NCBI RefSeq assembly: GCF_003966895.1
Contig: NZ_AP018449.1
Coordinates: 2,745,501 to 2,809,500 of the forward strand
DNA length: 64,000 bases
Reading direction: 5' to 3'
Source of the DNA: Methylomusa anaerophila
GTDB lineage: Bacteria > Bacillota > Negativicutes > Sporomusales > Sporomusaceae
In this document: piece by piece, positions 52,763-61,537 of the stretch
Position numbering within the stretch: position 1 is the first letter of the stretch
Layout: each line of letters opens with the position of its first letter
Notes under the pieces: generated by a model
Databases searched by the model: none
What the model was told of the DNA's origin: nothing
What the model saw: only the letters and a program-made list of their open reading frames with translations
Program-made: the position numbers and the translations under genes

Positions 52763-54493
52763 TTGGGGAATGAGATTGCGGCTGCGGCTGTTGAAGTTAA
52801 TAATGTGTCTTTTACTTACCTGGGGCGGGGCGGGCCCAGTTTAGCCAACGTGGACTTAAACATACCGGCAGGCGATTTTTTGCTGATCACCGGCGCTACC
52901 GGCTGCGGCAAGAGTACGCTGTTAAAAACCTTCAACGGGCTTATTCCCCATGAAAGCGGCGGCCTTTTAACCGGCGACGTGCGGGTTGAAGGCCGGAACA
53001 TCCGGGATTTGTCCGTAGCGGAGCTTAGCCGTACCGTGGGCATGATGTTCCAGAGTCCTGACGATCAGATTTTTTCCACAACAGCGGCGGATGAAACGGC
53101 CTTTATTCTGGAAAATATGGGGGTCGATTTTAAGGAAATACCGGGCCGGGTCAGTGAGGCCCTGGCCTGGGTCGGCCTGGAAGGGATGGAAACAACAAGT
53201 GTCCATGCTTTGTCAGGCGGGCAGAAACAGCGTTTGGCCCTGGCGGCGGTGTTGGTGGCCCAGCCGCGGATACTGGCCCTTGACGAACCTATCAGCCAGC
53301 TTGACCCCCAGGGCGGGGCGGAATTGCTGCGGGTGGTATACCGTCTGAACCGGACGCGGGGCATTACCGTCGTTATGGTGGAGCACCGCCTGCACGAAGT
53401 ACTGCCGCTGTGCCGGCATGTAGCCGTTATGGACAGCGGAAAAATTGTTTGGCAGGGGACGCGGCAACAAGCTTTTCTCCAGCCGGAAGTTTTTGTCCGG
53501 CGCGGTCTCAGATTGCCGCAAACTGTGGATGTTTGCCGGCGATTGGGGGTGGATGTGTCGACGGCGTCGGTGCCGGGAACCGTCGCGGCGGTGCGGCAAA
53601 GTTACACCGTGCCGGCTTGCCGCGCTGCCGCGGCAACGGCGCCGGCTATTGACGGTTCCGGCAGCGGCAGGGAACAGCCGGTCATCGAAATCAACGGGCT
53701 GGTATTTCAGTATGAAAAAAAAGGCCCGAAAATCCTGGACGATATTTCCCTGACCATTGGCAAAGGACAGTTTGTGGCTCTGATGGGAAATAACGGCGCC
53801 GGCAAGTCCACATTGCTGAATCATATCGGCGGCTTGCTCAGGCCTGTGGCGGGACAGGTCCGGGTTATGGGGAAAGACGCCCGGCAGGCAGGCTGCCAAG
53901 TAGGGCTGGTGCTGCAAAATCCGGATTTTATGCTGTTTAATACTACCGTGACGGCGGAAGTGGCTTTTGCCTTGCGCCGCCAAAACAAACCGGGCGGTTG
54001 GGCGCATTGCCGGCGGCTGATAGCCAGGCTGGGACTAAACGGGCTGGAAGACGATTTCCCGCTGGCGTTAAGCCGCGGTCAGCGCCTCCGGGTGGCCATT
54101 GCCGCCGTGTTGTCTTACCAGCCGGCGGTCCTGCTGCTGGATGAGCCGACAACCGGACAGGATATCGGGCATATTGAGGAAGTGGTCGGTTTGCTGAAAG
54201 AATATGTGACCGGCGGCGGGACGGTTATTTTTTGTACCCACGATACGGAGGTGGCTGCGAGACACGCCGGACGGGTTGTGGTTATGACCGGGGGAAGAGT
54301 GGTGGCTGATGCGCCGCCGGCGCAGATTTTTTCCCGGAAAGACCTGCTCTGTTCCGCCGGCTTAAAACCGCCCGCTGTTCTCGAATTTGCCCGGCAGTTA
54401 TACGGCGGGACAGCGCTGACAGTGGAAGAGGTGGTTTCTTATGTACGACAGGACGCTCTGGGAAGCAACGCCGTCGGATACCTTTATTTTTAA
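52763..54493 (+). CDS. Fused double ECF ATPase (EcfA-EcfA')
   Basis: A 576-residue protein with two ABC ATPase domains in tandem. Domain 1: GATGCGKST (about residues 47-55), MMFQSPDDQIF, ALSGGQKQRLALAAVL, ILALDEPISQLD. Domain 2: GNNGAGKST (about 344-352), LVLQNPDFMLF, LSRGQRLRVAIAAVL and VLLLDEPTTGQD. Q-loops followed by NPDxx/SPDDQ are typical of ECF ATPases. It powers uptake together with EcfT and the S component. The signature of domain 2 (LSRGQ) departs from LSGGQ, hinting at asymmetric ATP sites. TTG 52763 is preferred over TTG 52757 for spacing from a G-rich ribosome-binding site. Confidence 0.9.
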   Translation: MGNEIAAAAVEVNNVSFTYLGRGGPSLANVDLNIPAGDFLLITGATGCGKSTLLKTFNGLIPHESGGLLTGDVRVEGRNIRDLSVAELSRTVGMMFQSPDDQIFSTTAADETAFILENMGVDFKEIPGRVSEALAWVGLEGMETTSVHALSGGQKQRLALAAVLVAQPRILALDEPISQLDPQGGAELLRVVYRLNRTRGITVVMVEHRLHEVLPLCRHVAVMDSGKIVWQGTRQQAFLQPEVFVRRGLRLPQTVDVCRRLGVDVSTASVPGTVAAVRQSYTVPACRAAAATAPAIDGSGSGREQPVIEINGLVFQYEKKGPKILDDISLTIGKGQFVALMGNNGAGKSTLLNHIGGLLRPVAGQVRVMGKDARQAGCQVGLVLQNPDFMLFNTTVTAEVAFALRRQNKPGGWAHCRRLIARLGLNGLEDDFPLALSRGQRLRVAIAAVLSYQPAVLLLDEPTTGQDIGHIEEVVGLLKEYVTGGGTVIFCTHDTEVAARHAGRVVVMTGGRVVADAPPAQIFSRKDLLCSAGLKPPAVLEFARQLYGGTALTVEEVVSYVRQDALGSNAVGYLYF

Positions 54494-55328
54494 ACTTGAC
54501 GCCAGGACTAAAATAGTCCTGCTGGCGGTGAGCGCATTTAGCGCCATCGGCCTTGACAGTCCCCGTTCCCTGTTTTTGCTGTTTTGCCTGACCCTGATCC
54601 TGCACGCAATGGCGCGATCCTCTCTGCCCCGGTGGCGGATTCTGCTTATATTCCTGTTGTTCGGCATGTGGGGTTCCATGGTGAGCCAGGCATTGTTTTA
54701 CAATCAGGAACCCCGCACCGTGCTAGCCTGCATGGTGTCTCCCGCCGCACCGGTGGTGGGCGCCTGGACCGGGGGAATATTTCTCTACCGGGAAGGATTG
54801 GAATACGGGGCGGTGCAGGCCCTCAGGTCAGGTATCATGCTGGCTACAGGACTTTTAATTTGCTGGAACTCCGACCCGCGGCAACTGCTGCGCTGTTTTA
54901 TGCATTGGAAGATGCCTTATGAATTTGCGTTTATGCTGACAATCGGTCTGCGCTTTCTGCCGTTGATGTTTCATGAAATGGCGGTGGTGCTGACGGCGCA
55001 GCGGCTGCGGGGGTTCGAGCCTTTAAAGACGCTGGCGCCGCAAAGATTGGTCAGGACGGCTTTCCAGACGCTTTTTCCCATATTGGCGCGGACTTTAAGG
55101 CGGGCGGTTACTTTGGCATTTTCCGTGGAGAGCCGCAGCTTTGGCCACGGTGGGCGCCGGGTAGATATGACGCCCTGGCCGTTGCTGCAAAAGTCCCTGT
55201 GTCTGTTGGCAATGCTTGGACTAGCCTGCATGGCGGCGTTAAAAACCATGTATGCGCTGCAATACAACGGTATTGCTTACTTTCCGGCATTGCGCAATGT
55301 GTATGACTTTATCGTTATGTGGATGTGA
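54441..55328 (+). CDS. ecfT: ECF transporter transmembrane protein EcfT
   Basis: A 295-residue inner-membrane protein with about six helices. The two coupling-helix motifs of EcfT are visible: AQRLRGFEP and ESRSFGHGG, which dock on the two ATPase domains. LDARTKIVLLAVSAF near the N-terminus is also typical. It overlaps the ATPase gene by 53 bases and the next gene follows within ten bases, so the three are translationally linked. Confidence 0.9.
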   Translation: MYDRTLWEATPSDTFIFKLDARTKIVLLAVSAFSAIGLDSPRSLFLLFCLTLILHAMARSSLPRWRILLIFLLFGMWGSMVSQALFYNQEPRTVLACMVSPAAPVVGAWTGGIFLYREGLEYGAVQALRSGIMLATGLLICWNSDPRQLLRCFMHWKMPYEFAFMLTIGLRFLPLMFHEMAVVLTAQRLRGFEPLKTLAPQRLVRTAFQTLFPILARTLRRAVTLAFSVESRSFGHGGRRVDMTPWPLLQKSLCLLAMLGLACMAALKTMYALQYNGIAYFPALRNVYDFIVMWM

Positions 55329-55336
55329 GACAGGCA

Positions 55337-56785
55337 ATGAAAAAACTGCTTACCGTATTGCTGATGACAGTATTTGCCGGCAGTTTGCTGTTATTGGCCG
55401 GACATATTTTCCCCGGTTTGAAGGCCATACTGTCCGGCGCGGCGCCGGCCGGGCCGGACAGTATGGCCCGGAATTACGAAAAAGTCGCGGAAATACCCCT
55501 GGGGCAAGTGGAAGCCCACGATTACCGGCGCATGGGCTTTACTTCCGGGATAGTCAGGTTTTCGCCCGACAGCCGCTTGCTGGCGGTGGGGACGGAGACC
55601 GGGGATGTTCTGCTGCTTTCGTCAGACGGGCGCAAACGGTGGCAGCGGCAGGCCGGCCTGGCCAAAATCACCGCCCTGGAGTTTGCCCGGGACGGGCGCA
55701 GTTTATACATTGGCGAGACCAGTCCCCAGGGGGCGCTGATTTGTGTTGACGTTGCAAGCGGCGCGGAACTGTGGCACCGGGACAGCGCCGGCGAGTTGGG
55801 TGTGGATATCCGGCAGAAGACCTTGCCGGGAACCGTCTTTGTTGCCGGCGACGCGCAGGGAAACGTGTATGCCGTAGGGCAGCGCTATATACGGCAGCCC
55901 GACGGCAGCAACCAATATTACAGCCGGATTTATAAGCTGGATAAAAGCGGCGGACTAACGGCGATGTTCCCGCCCGACCACAATATAGATACCTGGGTTA
56001 GCTGGATCGGGGTCGATGACGGCGGGAAACGGATAGCATTCGGGACCGCCAATTATGACACAAGCAGAGTTTACCGCTACCGGGACAACATCTACTGTCT
56101 GGACGGGACGCTTAACCGGCGGAACTGGAGCCTGTTGCTGGACATTGTGCCGCCTTATCAGAACACCACCATGCGCAAGAGTCCCGACATGTCGGCTGAC
56201 GGCCGCTATATTGCCGCTGTCACCACCGACGGCAGGGCGTTTTTGTATGACGCCGGCGGCAAGGAACTGTGGCGGCGCAGCATCAGCCAGCCGCAGCGAA
56301 TAGCCGGCGTATATTTAAATGCCACCGGCATGTATGTGCGAATTGCCGGGGAGCGGGTGTTATTTACCACCGGTAATACCTATAACCGGGCTAACTGGCA
56401 GCTGCCGACCCCGGTGGAGCACCCCAGCAGCAACAGCATGTTTTTGTTTGATCTGACGGGAAAGCTGGTAAACAGGCACAAAGCAGGCGGTATGATTGAA
56501 GAGATTGCCGTTAACGATACTGTCGTCATGTTAGCGGTTGGCCGCAATATTTGGACCAAAGACATCAAGGTCCACGGCATGTACGTGCTGTCTCTCCCGG
56601 ACGGGGGCCAGACGGATTTTCTTGCTACTGCGGGACCGTGCGTCGGCGTGGCTGTCAGCGCCGATAGTGGCTGGATAGCCGGCATTGAGGCGCCGTTGAG
56701 GCTGGACAGCGGCGAGATTGTCGGCGGCTACCGGCTGCATATTTGGAAACGGACCGGGGATAAGTCCCGGACGGCCGCTTTATAG
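55337..56785 (+). CDS. Membrane-anchored PQQ/WD-type beta-propeller protein
   Basis: A 482-residue protein with an N-terminal signal anchor (KKLLTVLLMTVFAGSLLLLAGHIF). Blade-like repeats follow: VRFSPDSRLLAVGTETGDVL, LEFARDGRSLYIGETSPQGAL, PGTVFVAGDAQGNVYAVG and ADGRYIAAVTTDGRAFLYDA. These resemble PQQ-like or WD40 propeller blades with an ICVDVASGAELWH strand. It should lie outside the inner membrane, in the periplasm. It is encoded between EcfT and the TonB receptor, so it may bridge the inner-membrane transporter and the outer membrane, or bind the ligand. ATG 55337 is chosen for the signal sequence; the ribosome-binding site is weak, as expected for coupling to ecfT. Confidence 0.8.
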   Translation: MKKLLTVLLMTVFAGSLLLLAGHIFPGLKAILSGAAPAGPDSMARNYEKVAEIPLGQVEAHDYRRMGFTSGIVRFSPDSRLLAVGTETGDVLLLSSDGRKRWQRQAGLAKITALEFARDGRSLYIGETSPQGALICVDVASGAELWHRDSAGELGVDIRQKTLPGTVFVAGDAQGNVYAVGQRYIRQPDGSNQYYSRIYKLDKSGGLTAMFPPDHNIDTWVSWIGVDDGGKRIAFGTANYDTSRVYRYRDNIYCLDGTLNRRNWSLLLDIVPPYQNTTMRKSPDMSADGRYIAAVTTDGRAFLYDAGGKELWRRSISQPQRIAGVYLNATGMYVRIAGERVLFTTGNTYNRANWQLPTPVEHPSSNSMFLFDLTGKLVNRHKAGGMIEEIAVNDTVVMLAVGRNIWTKDIKVHGMYVLSLPDGGQTDFLATAGPCVGVAVSADSGWIAGIEAPLRLDSGEIVGGYRLHIWKRTGDKSRTAAL

Positions 56786-56827
56786 GAGCCGGGGTTGTAA
56801 AATAAAAATTTGACAGGAGGCCAAATA

Positions 56828-58777
56828 ATGAAAATGCGTAAGAAAAGACAGAACTTAGCCCTACTTATCGCCGGCGCGCTCATGCTGCAATTGCCAATGA
56901 CCGTTTACGGCGAGGAAAATCAGGAATTTACCTTCGATCCCATGGTGGTTACCGCCAACCGGGTGGCGACCAAAATTTCCGAAGCCGGGGCAAATGTTAC
57001 TGTTGTGACCAGGAAAGAAATTGAGCAGGGGAATTACAATACCATCAGTGAAGTGCTACGGAATGTGAGCGGTATTATTGTAACGGGTCAGGGCTATCCG
57101 GGCGCAGGCAATTACGCCAGAGTGCACGGTGACGACCGGGTGCTGATCATGATCGACGGGCGGCGGCTCAATATGGACAAGGGCGCTGGCACCGGCCGGG
57201 CCGGCTATGATTTAGCCAGCCTGCCAAGTCTCGCCAATGTGGAACGGATTGAAGTGGTAAAAGGCGCGCAGTCGGCCCTGTACGGTTCGGACGCGGTGGG
57301 CGGGGTTATCAACATTATTACCCGTAAAGGGGCTGCCGGCCGGACGGCTTTGGAATTTTCCAGCGGCTCCTGGGGAATGAGAAATTACGGGATAACCCAT
57401 GAAGGCAGTAAAGATGGCTGGAGCTGGTTTTTCACCGCCGGCAAAAAGGAGCAAGACCGCTTTGCCTATAAGGACTACGCCACAGGCGAAGTAAAGGATA
57501 TGCCTAACAGCTACTACGATCAGAACAATGTGACCTTCAGGCTGGACAAAGAAATCAGCGAACGCCAGTCAGTGACTTTTAATTTTGAACACGCCAATGA
57601 TGAAAGCGGACAACCCTACATGGTTCCGGGCCGGGTCGTGTGGGGCGAATCCATGCATTATCCTTACGATTCTAAAACCAGCCTGTCCAATAACTGGGCA
57701 TTAACCTACAATTTTGACAAAGGCTTGGAAACTGCCGGCTATTTGCGCATTTATGAAAACTACTATACTTCGACTATGCATGAATTAACCAGCGGGGTCT
57801 GGTCAGCCACTTCTTACAGCAACAGGGCCAGGGGTATCGAGTGGCAGGACGGGTGGCGGCTGAATGCTGATAACATTCTTGTCGGCGGCGCCGAATGGCG
57901 GGACACCCAGGTAACCAATGAAGGCAGCTATAACGGCAAATCCATAACCAACAAGGCCTTTTATGTTGAAGACCGGATGTCCCTGGGTGACAGATGGACC
58001 TTTACCCCCGGCGTACGCTACGATGACCACAACATGTTTGGCAGCAAGACTACGCCGCGGCTTTCTTTGAACTACAAGATGAATGGTGATACAAATATGT
58101 ATGTTTCCTGGGGGGAAGTGTTCAATGCCCCTAATGCCGACGACTTATTCTGGCCGGATACCGGGTGGCTGGCGGGCAATCCCGATCTGAAACCGGAAAC
58201 CGGACATGTGACCACCATCGGCTTGAATACCAGGCTCAATGCCAAAACCCGCCTCAGCGCCAGCTGGTTCACCAGCCAGCTGGACGACGCCATCGACTGG
58301 GCTGCGGACGCGTCAGGCAAATGGACTCCTTCCAATGTGGATAAGCAGAAAAAGACGGGCTTTGAACTGAACCTGACTTCGGTGCTTTCGCCGCAATGGA
58401 GTGTGGAAGCCGGCTATTCGTATATTAATGTGAAAAATAAAGGCCAGTCTGACCCGGATTATATCTGGGACACCAGCAACAGCCAGCCCCACGGCTACAA
58501 ATTAGGCGTCAACTACACCTGCAATTCCTGGGACATTGGGCTGACGGGACGGGGCGCCTCCGGCAGAAGCCTGCAGGAATTTACTTCTTCCCGCTACTGG
58601 GTGTGGGATGCAGCGGTCAATTACCGGCTTAATAAGAATACCCGCTATTTCCTGAAACTCAATAATATTACCAATCAGGCTTACGAAATTGACGGCAATC
58701 CCGCCAGTAACAGCGGTGTCGGCGCTTTCCCCATGCCTGCCCGCAATTTTCAAATGGGGATACAATACCAGCTCTGA
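56828..58777 (+). CDS. TonB-dependent outer-membrane receptor (BtuB-like)
   Basis: A 649-residue protein behind AGGAGG. Signal peptide (QNLALLIAGALMLQLPMTVYG), a TonB-box-like FDPMVVTANRV, then the plug with ISEVLRNVSGIIV, DDRVLIMIDGRRLN and VERIEVVKGAQSALYGSDAV then GGVINIIT. The rest is an outer-membrane 22-strand barrel (aromatic-girdle strands, for example NWALTYNFDKG), ending in PMPARNFQMGIQYQL. The receptor probably brings a corrinoid (or another ligand) into the periplasm, given the cobalamin riboswitch upstream and BtuFCD downstream. Confidence 0.92.
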   Translation: MKMRKKRQNLALLIAGALMLQLPMTVYGEENQEFTFDPMVVTANRVATKISEAGANVTVVTRKEIEQGNYNTISEVLRNVSGIIVTGQGYPGAGNYARVHGDDRVLIMIDGRRLNMDKGAGTGRAGYDLASLPSLANVERIEVVKGAQSALYGSDAVGGVINIITRKGAAGRTALEFSSGSWGMRNYGITHEGSKDGWSWFFTAGKKEQDRFAYKDYATGEVKDMPNSYYDQNNVTFRLDKEISERQSVTFNFEHANDESGQPYMVPGRVVWGESMHYPYDSKTSLSNNWALTYNFDKGLETAGYLRIYENYYTSTMHELTSGVWSATSYSNRARGIEWQDGWRLNADNILVGGAEWRDTQVTNEGSYNGKSITNKAFYVEDRMSLGDRWTFTPGVRYDDHNMFGSKTTPRLSLNYKMNGDTNMYVSWGEVFNAPNADDLFWPDTGWLAGNPDLKPETGHVTTIGLNTRLNAKTRLSASWFTSQLDDAIDWAADASGKWTPSNVDKQKKTGFELNLTSVLSPQWSVEAGYSYINVKNKGQSDPDYIWDTSNSQPHGYKLGVNYTCNSWDIGLTGRGASGRSLQEFTSSRYWVWDAAVNYRLNKNTRYFLKLNNITNQAYEIDGNPASNSGVGAFPMPARNFQMGIQYQL

Positions 58778-58836
58778 TTTGTTTGCCGGCGTGATGCCGG
58801 GGTTCTTTGCGGATAGTGATGAGAAAGGTGAAGGAA

Positions 58837-59868
58837 ATGATAAAAATGCTGGTCCTTAGTCTCACCGGCAAATGCAATTTTGCCTGCAAGTACTGCTACG
58901 CCGACCGGCACCCGCAGGACACGATGAGTATGGAAACAGCCGTGGGGGCCATAGAATTGGCAGCTCAGGCAGACCGGGCCTTTATTCTTCAGTTTAGCGG
59001 CGGCGAACCGCTTCTGGCTGCCGGATTGCTGCAGGACATTGTCCGGCATGTGCGCCGCCGCAAATTGCCGGCGGTCATGCAGCTTCAGACCAATGCCTCC
59101 CTGTTGACCCAGGATATTGTCCGGTATTTGCGGGAAGCCGGCGTGGGCATCGGAATCAGCCTGGACGGCAGGCCGGACATTAACGATCTAAGCCGTTGCT
59201 ATACCGACGGCGCAGGGGCCAGCCAGGATATTTTGCTGGGAGCCAAGTGCCTCATAGCAAGCGGCGTGGACGTGGGCGTAACCTGCGTTGTCTCCAAGGC
59301 CAACGTGGGGCATCTGGCCGGCATAGTAGAAATGGCCTACTTTCTGGGGAATGTACGGCGAATTGGCTTTGATTTGCTGCGCGCTCAGGGGCGAGGCGCT
59401 TTATTGGAGCCGCCGTCTGCCAGTGAGGTGGAACAAGGCGTTGAGGCGGCGCTAATGATGACGGAACGGCTGTCCCGGAGTACCGGCCGGACTATTAAGA
59501 TCTCCCAATTGGAAAGAGTCGAGACTCTGGCCGGGGGGAAAATCGGCGGTTTTGGTCATTGCCACGCTCTAAACGGCGAAGCGGCGTTTGTTGATGCCCG
59601 CGGCTATATTTACCCTTGCTCCTCCCTGGTGGGGGATGACGTGTTTTTGCTGGGACAAGTTGAGGCGGGAATTGATCCGGCAAAACAAAAACAGGTTACC
59701 TGCCTAATTCAGGACAGTATGGCTTTTTGCCTGCGGTGCCCGGATTTCTCCTTATGCGGGGGAGGATGCTTCGCCCGCTGGTATGGCTCCGGCGTTGGGA
59801 ACGGCGCCTACCCGGCGGAGTGCGCCTTGAAAAAGGCGGCAATCCGCTGGCATCGGCAAGTCAATTGA
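58837..59868 (+). CDS. SPASM-type radical SAM protein
   Basis: A 343-residue enzyme with CNFACKYC (Cys 13, 17, 20; 4Fe-4S and SAM site), FSGGEPLL, MQLQTNASLL and GISLDGRPDINDL, typical of the anSME-like class. The C-terminal half has an extended set of Cys in YIYPCSSL, FCLRCPDFSLCGGGCFARW and AECALKK, the SPASM domain with auxiliary Fe-S clusters. Such enzymes modify peptides or proteins. No short precursor peptide gene is visible nearby, so the substrate is unknown, perhaps a neighbouring receptor or a corrinoid. ATG 58837 is behind GGTGAAGG. Confidence 0.87.
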   Translation: MIKMLVLSLTGKCNFACKYCYADRHPQDTMSMETAVGAIELAAQADRAFILQFSGGEPLLAAGLLQDIVRHVRRRKLPAVMQLQTNASLLTQDIVRYLREAGVGIGISLDGRPDINDLSRCYTDGAGASQDILLGAKCLIASGVDVGVTCVVSKANVGHLAGIVEMAYFLGNVRRIGFDLLRAQGRGALLEPPSASEVEQGVEAALMMTERLSRSTGRTIKISQLERVETLAGGKIGGFGHCHALNGEAAFVDARGYIYPCSSLVGDDVFLLGQVEAGIDPAKQKQVTCLIQDSMAFCLRCPDFSLCGGGCFARWYGSGVGNGAYPAECALKKAAIRWHRQVN

Positions 59869-59890
59869 TGGAGAGGAAAGTGGTTATGCA

Positions 59891-60730
59891 ATGATTCGCA
59901 CGGAAGCACTGGCAAAAATGTACGGGGAGCGTGTGGCCTTAGATCGGGTAACGCTTGACGTCCGGCAAGGCGAGATTTTTGGACTCTTAGGTCCCAACGG
60001 CGCCGGCAAAACGACGATGATTCGAATCTTAACCATGCTGACCCGGCCTACTGCCGGCTATTTTGAGATTAACGGCTGGCAGCCCAAATTGGCTGAACAG
60101 AAAATGAAAGCCATTATGGGCATAGTTCCCCAGCATTTAAATCTGGATACGGATTTGTCGGTTAGAGAAAATTTGGAATTGCATGGCCGTTTGCATCATA
60201 TGGCCGCGCCTGACCGCGTTAAACGCATTTTAGAATTATTAAACTTTGTGGAGCTTAAGGAGCGGGAGAATGACAAGGTGCAAAGCCTGTCGGGAGGAAT
60301 GAAGCGGCGGCTGATGATTGGCCGGGCTTTGTTTCATGAACCGCAAATATTATTTCTCGACGAACCTACCATTGGCCTAGATCCCCAGGTACGCCGCCGG
60401 ATATGGGATTTAATCCGCCGTTTGAATAACGAAAATACCACTGTTTTTGTGACAACCCATTATATTGAAGAGGCTGAACAGCTATGTAACCGGACCGCCA
60501 TTTTGGATAAAGGCAGGCTGATTGCCCTTGACACTCCGGCTGACCTTTGTCAGCGGATGGGCTCTTATGTGGTTGAGTGGCATGTTGACGACTGCAAAAA
60601 GACACAGTTTTTTCATGAGCGAGGGGAAGCCGTCGACTTTGCCGGCACACTGGCAGCCAATGCCAGCATCCGGCGTTCAAATCTGGAAGATGTTTTTGTG
60701 GAATTAACGGGTAGAGGAGTGAACGACTAG
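59891..60730 (+). CDS. ABC-2 type exporter, ATPase subunit
   Basis: A 279-residue CcmA/NodI/DRR-type ATPase: Walker A GPNGAGKTT (about 34-42), Q-loop IVPQHLNLD, signature SLSGGMKRRLMIGRAL, Walker B ILFLDEPTIGLDPQVRR and a switch His in VTTHYIEEAE. The C-terminal extension is DrrA-like. It joins the permease gene directly (stop to ATG with no gap). A two-codon mini-frame (ATGCAATGA) overlaps its start. Confidence 0.9.
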   Translation: MIRTEALAKMYGERVALDRVTLDVRQGEIFGLLGPNGAGKTTMIRILTMLTRPTAGYFEINGWQPKLAEQKMKAIMGIVPQHLNLDTDLSVRENLELHGRLHHMAAPDRVKRILELLNFVELKERENDKVQSLSGGMKRRLMIGRALFHEPQILFLDEPTIGLDPQVRRRIWDLIRRLNNENTTVFVTTHYIEEAEQLCNRTAILDKGRLIALDTPADLCQRMGSYVVEWHVDDCKKTQFFHERGEAVDFAGTLAANASIRRSNLEDVFVELTGRGVND

Positions 60731-61471
60731 ATGTTTGCGGACATTGCCACTGTTTTTTGGCGGGATTGGGTTGTTCTGAAACGGCGAATAGGGGTGTTTA
60801 TTTTTTCCCGGATGGTTACGCCCTTATTATATCTGGTCGCATTCGGCTGGGGACTGGGACGCAGTATTCAGGTCAACCATAGCAATTATCTCGATTTTAT
60901 CGTGCCGGGTATTCTGGCGTTAAATTCTATGAACATCAGTTTTAATTCAGTCGGTTCACCGTTAAATATGAGCCGGTTATATTATAAAACCCTGGAAGAA
61001 TATCTGCTGGCGCCGATTAGCGCCGGTGCGTTTGTTATCGGCAAAATCCTGTCCGGTACGCTGCGGGGTTTACTGTCATCGGCAATTATTGTCGTATTGG
61101 CTTATCTGTTTGGCGCTAATTTTATTCTCAATGGACCGTTTGTACTGGTTCTTGCCCTGAATTGCATGGTTTTTTCCTCCCTGGGGTTTATTGCGGCTAT
61201 GATTATTAATTCCCACGAAGATATGGGCAATTTTAGCACTTATGTTCTGCTGCCGATGTCCTTTCTCAGCGCTACTTTTTTTACTACCGATAAATATCCG
61301 GCGCTTGTCCGCTGGATTTTGGACCTGTTGCCTTTGACCCACGCCAGTTACGCTTTGCGGGCAATCGGCGCCGGCGGGGAGGCTGCCGGCGTATCGTGGG
61401 CGGTCCTGGCGGCGTATTGCATAATCTTTTTTTTGCTAAGTGTTTGGCTGATGAACAAGGTCCGGGAGTGA
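60731..61471 (+). CDS. ABC-2 type exporter, permease subunit
   Basis: A 246-residue protein with six membrane helices and the ABC-2 signature GSPLNMSRLYYKTLEEYLLAP near residues 76-96. Its partner is the preceding ATPase. NodJ/DrrB-type pairs export small lipids, glycolipids or drugs. The promoter at 61476 begins just after its stop codon, so it ends the upstream transcript or is read through. Confidence 0.9.
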   Translation: MFADIATVFWRDWVVLKRRIGVFIFSRMVTPLLYLVAFGWGLGRSIQVNHSNYLDFIVPGILALNSMNISFNSVGSPLNMSRLYYKTLEEYLLAPISAGAFVIGKILSGTLRGLLSSAIIVVLAYLFGANFILNGPFVLVLALNCMVFSSLGFIAAMIINSHEDMGNFSTYVLLPMSFLSATFFTTDKYPALVRWILDLLPLTHASYALRAIGAGGEAAGVSWAVLAAYCIIFFLLSVWLMNKVRE

Positions 61472-61475
61472 AGCG

Positions 61476-61504
61476 TTGACTTTTATTTCCTAATTTGCTA
61501 TAAT
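61476..61504 (+). promoter_or_regulatory. Sigma-A promoter of btuFCD
   Basis: TTGACT at 61476-61481, a 17-base spacer and a perfect TATAAT at 61499-61504, 33 bases before btuF. No riboswitch fits in between, so this unit is not under a second cobalamin aptamer. Confidence 0.85.
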
Positions 61505-61537
61505 TCTATTATTTAGGTATGCAGTCTTGAGGATAAA

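Noticed and set aside
53213..54007. 264-codon minus-strand ORF
   Set aside because: It lies wholly opposite the double ECF ATPase, whose two ABC domains are intact. A GC-rich gene leaves long open antisense frames.
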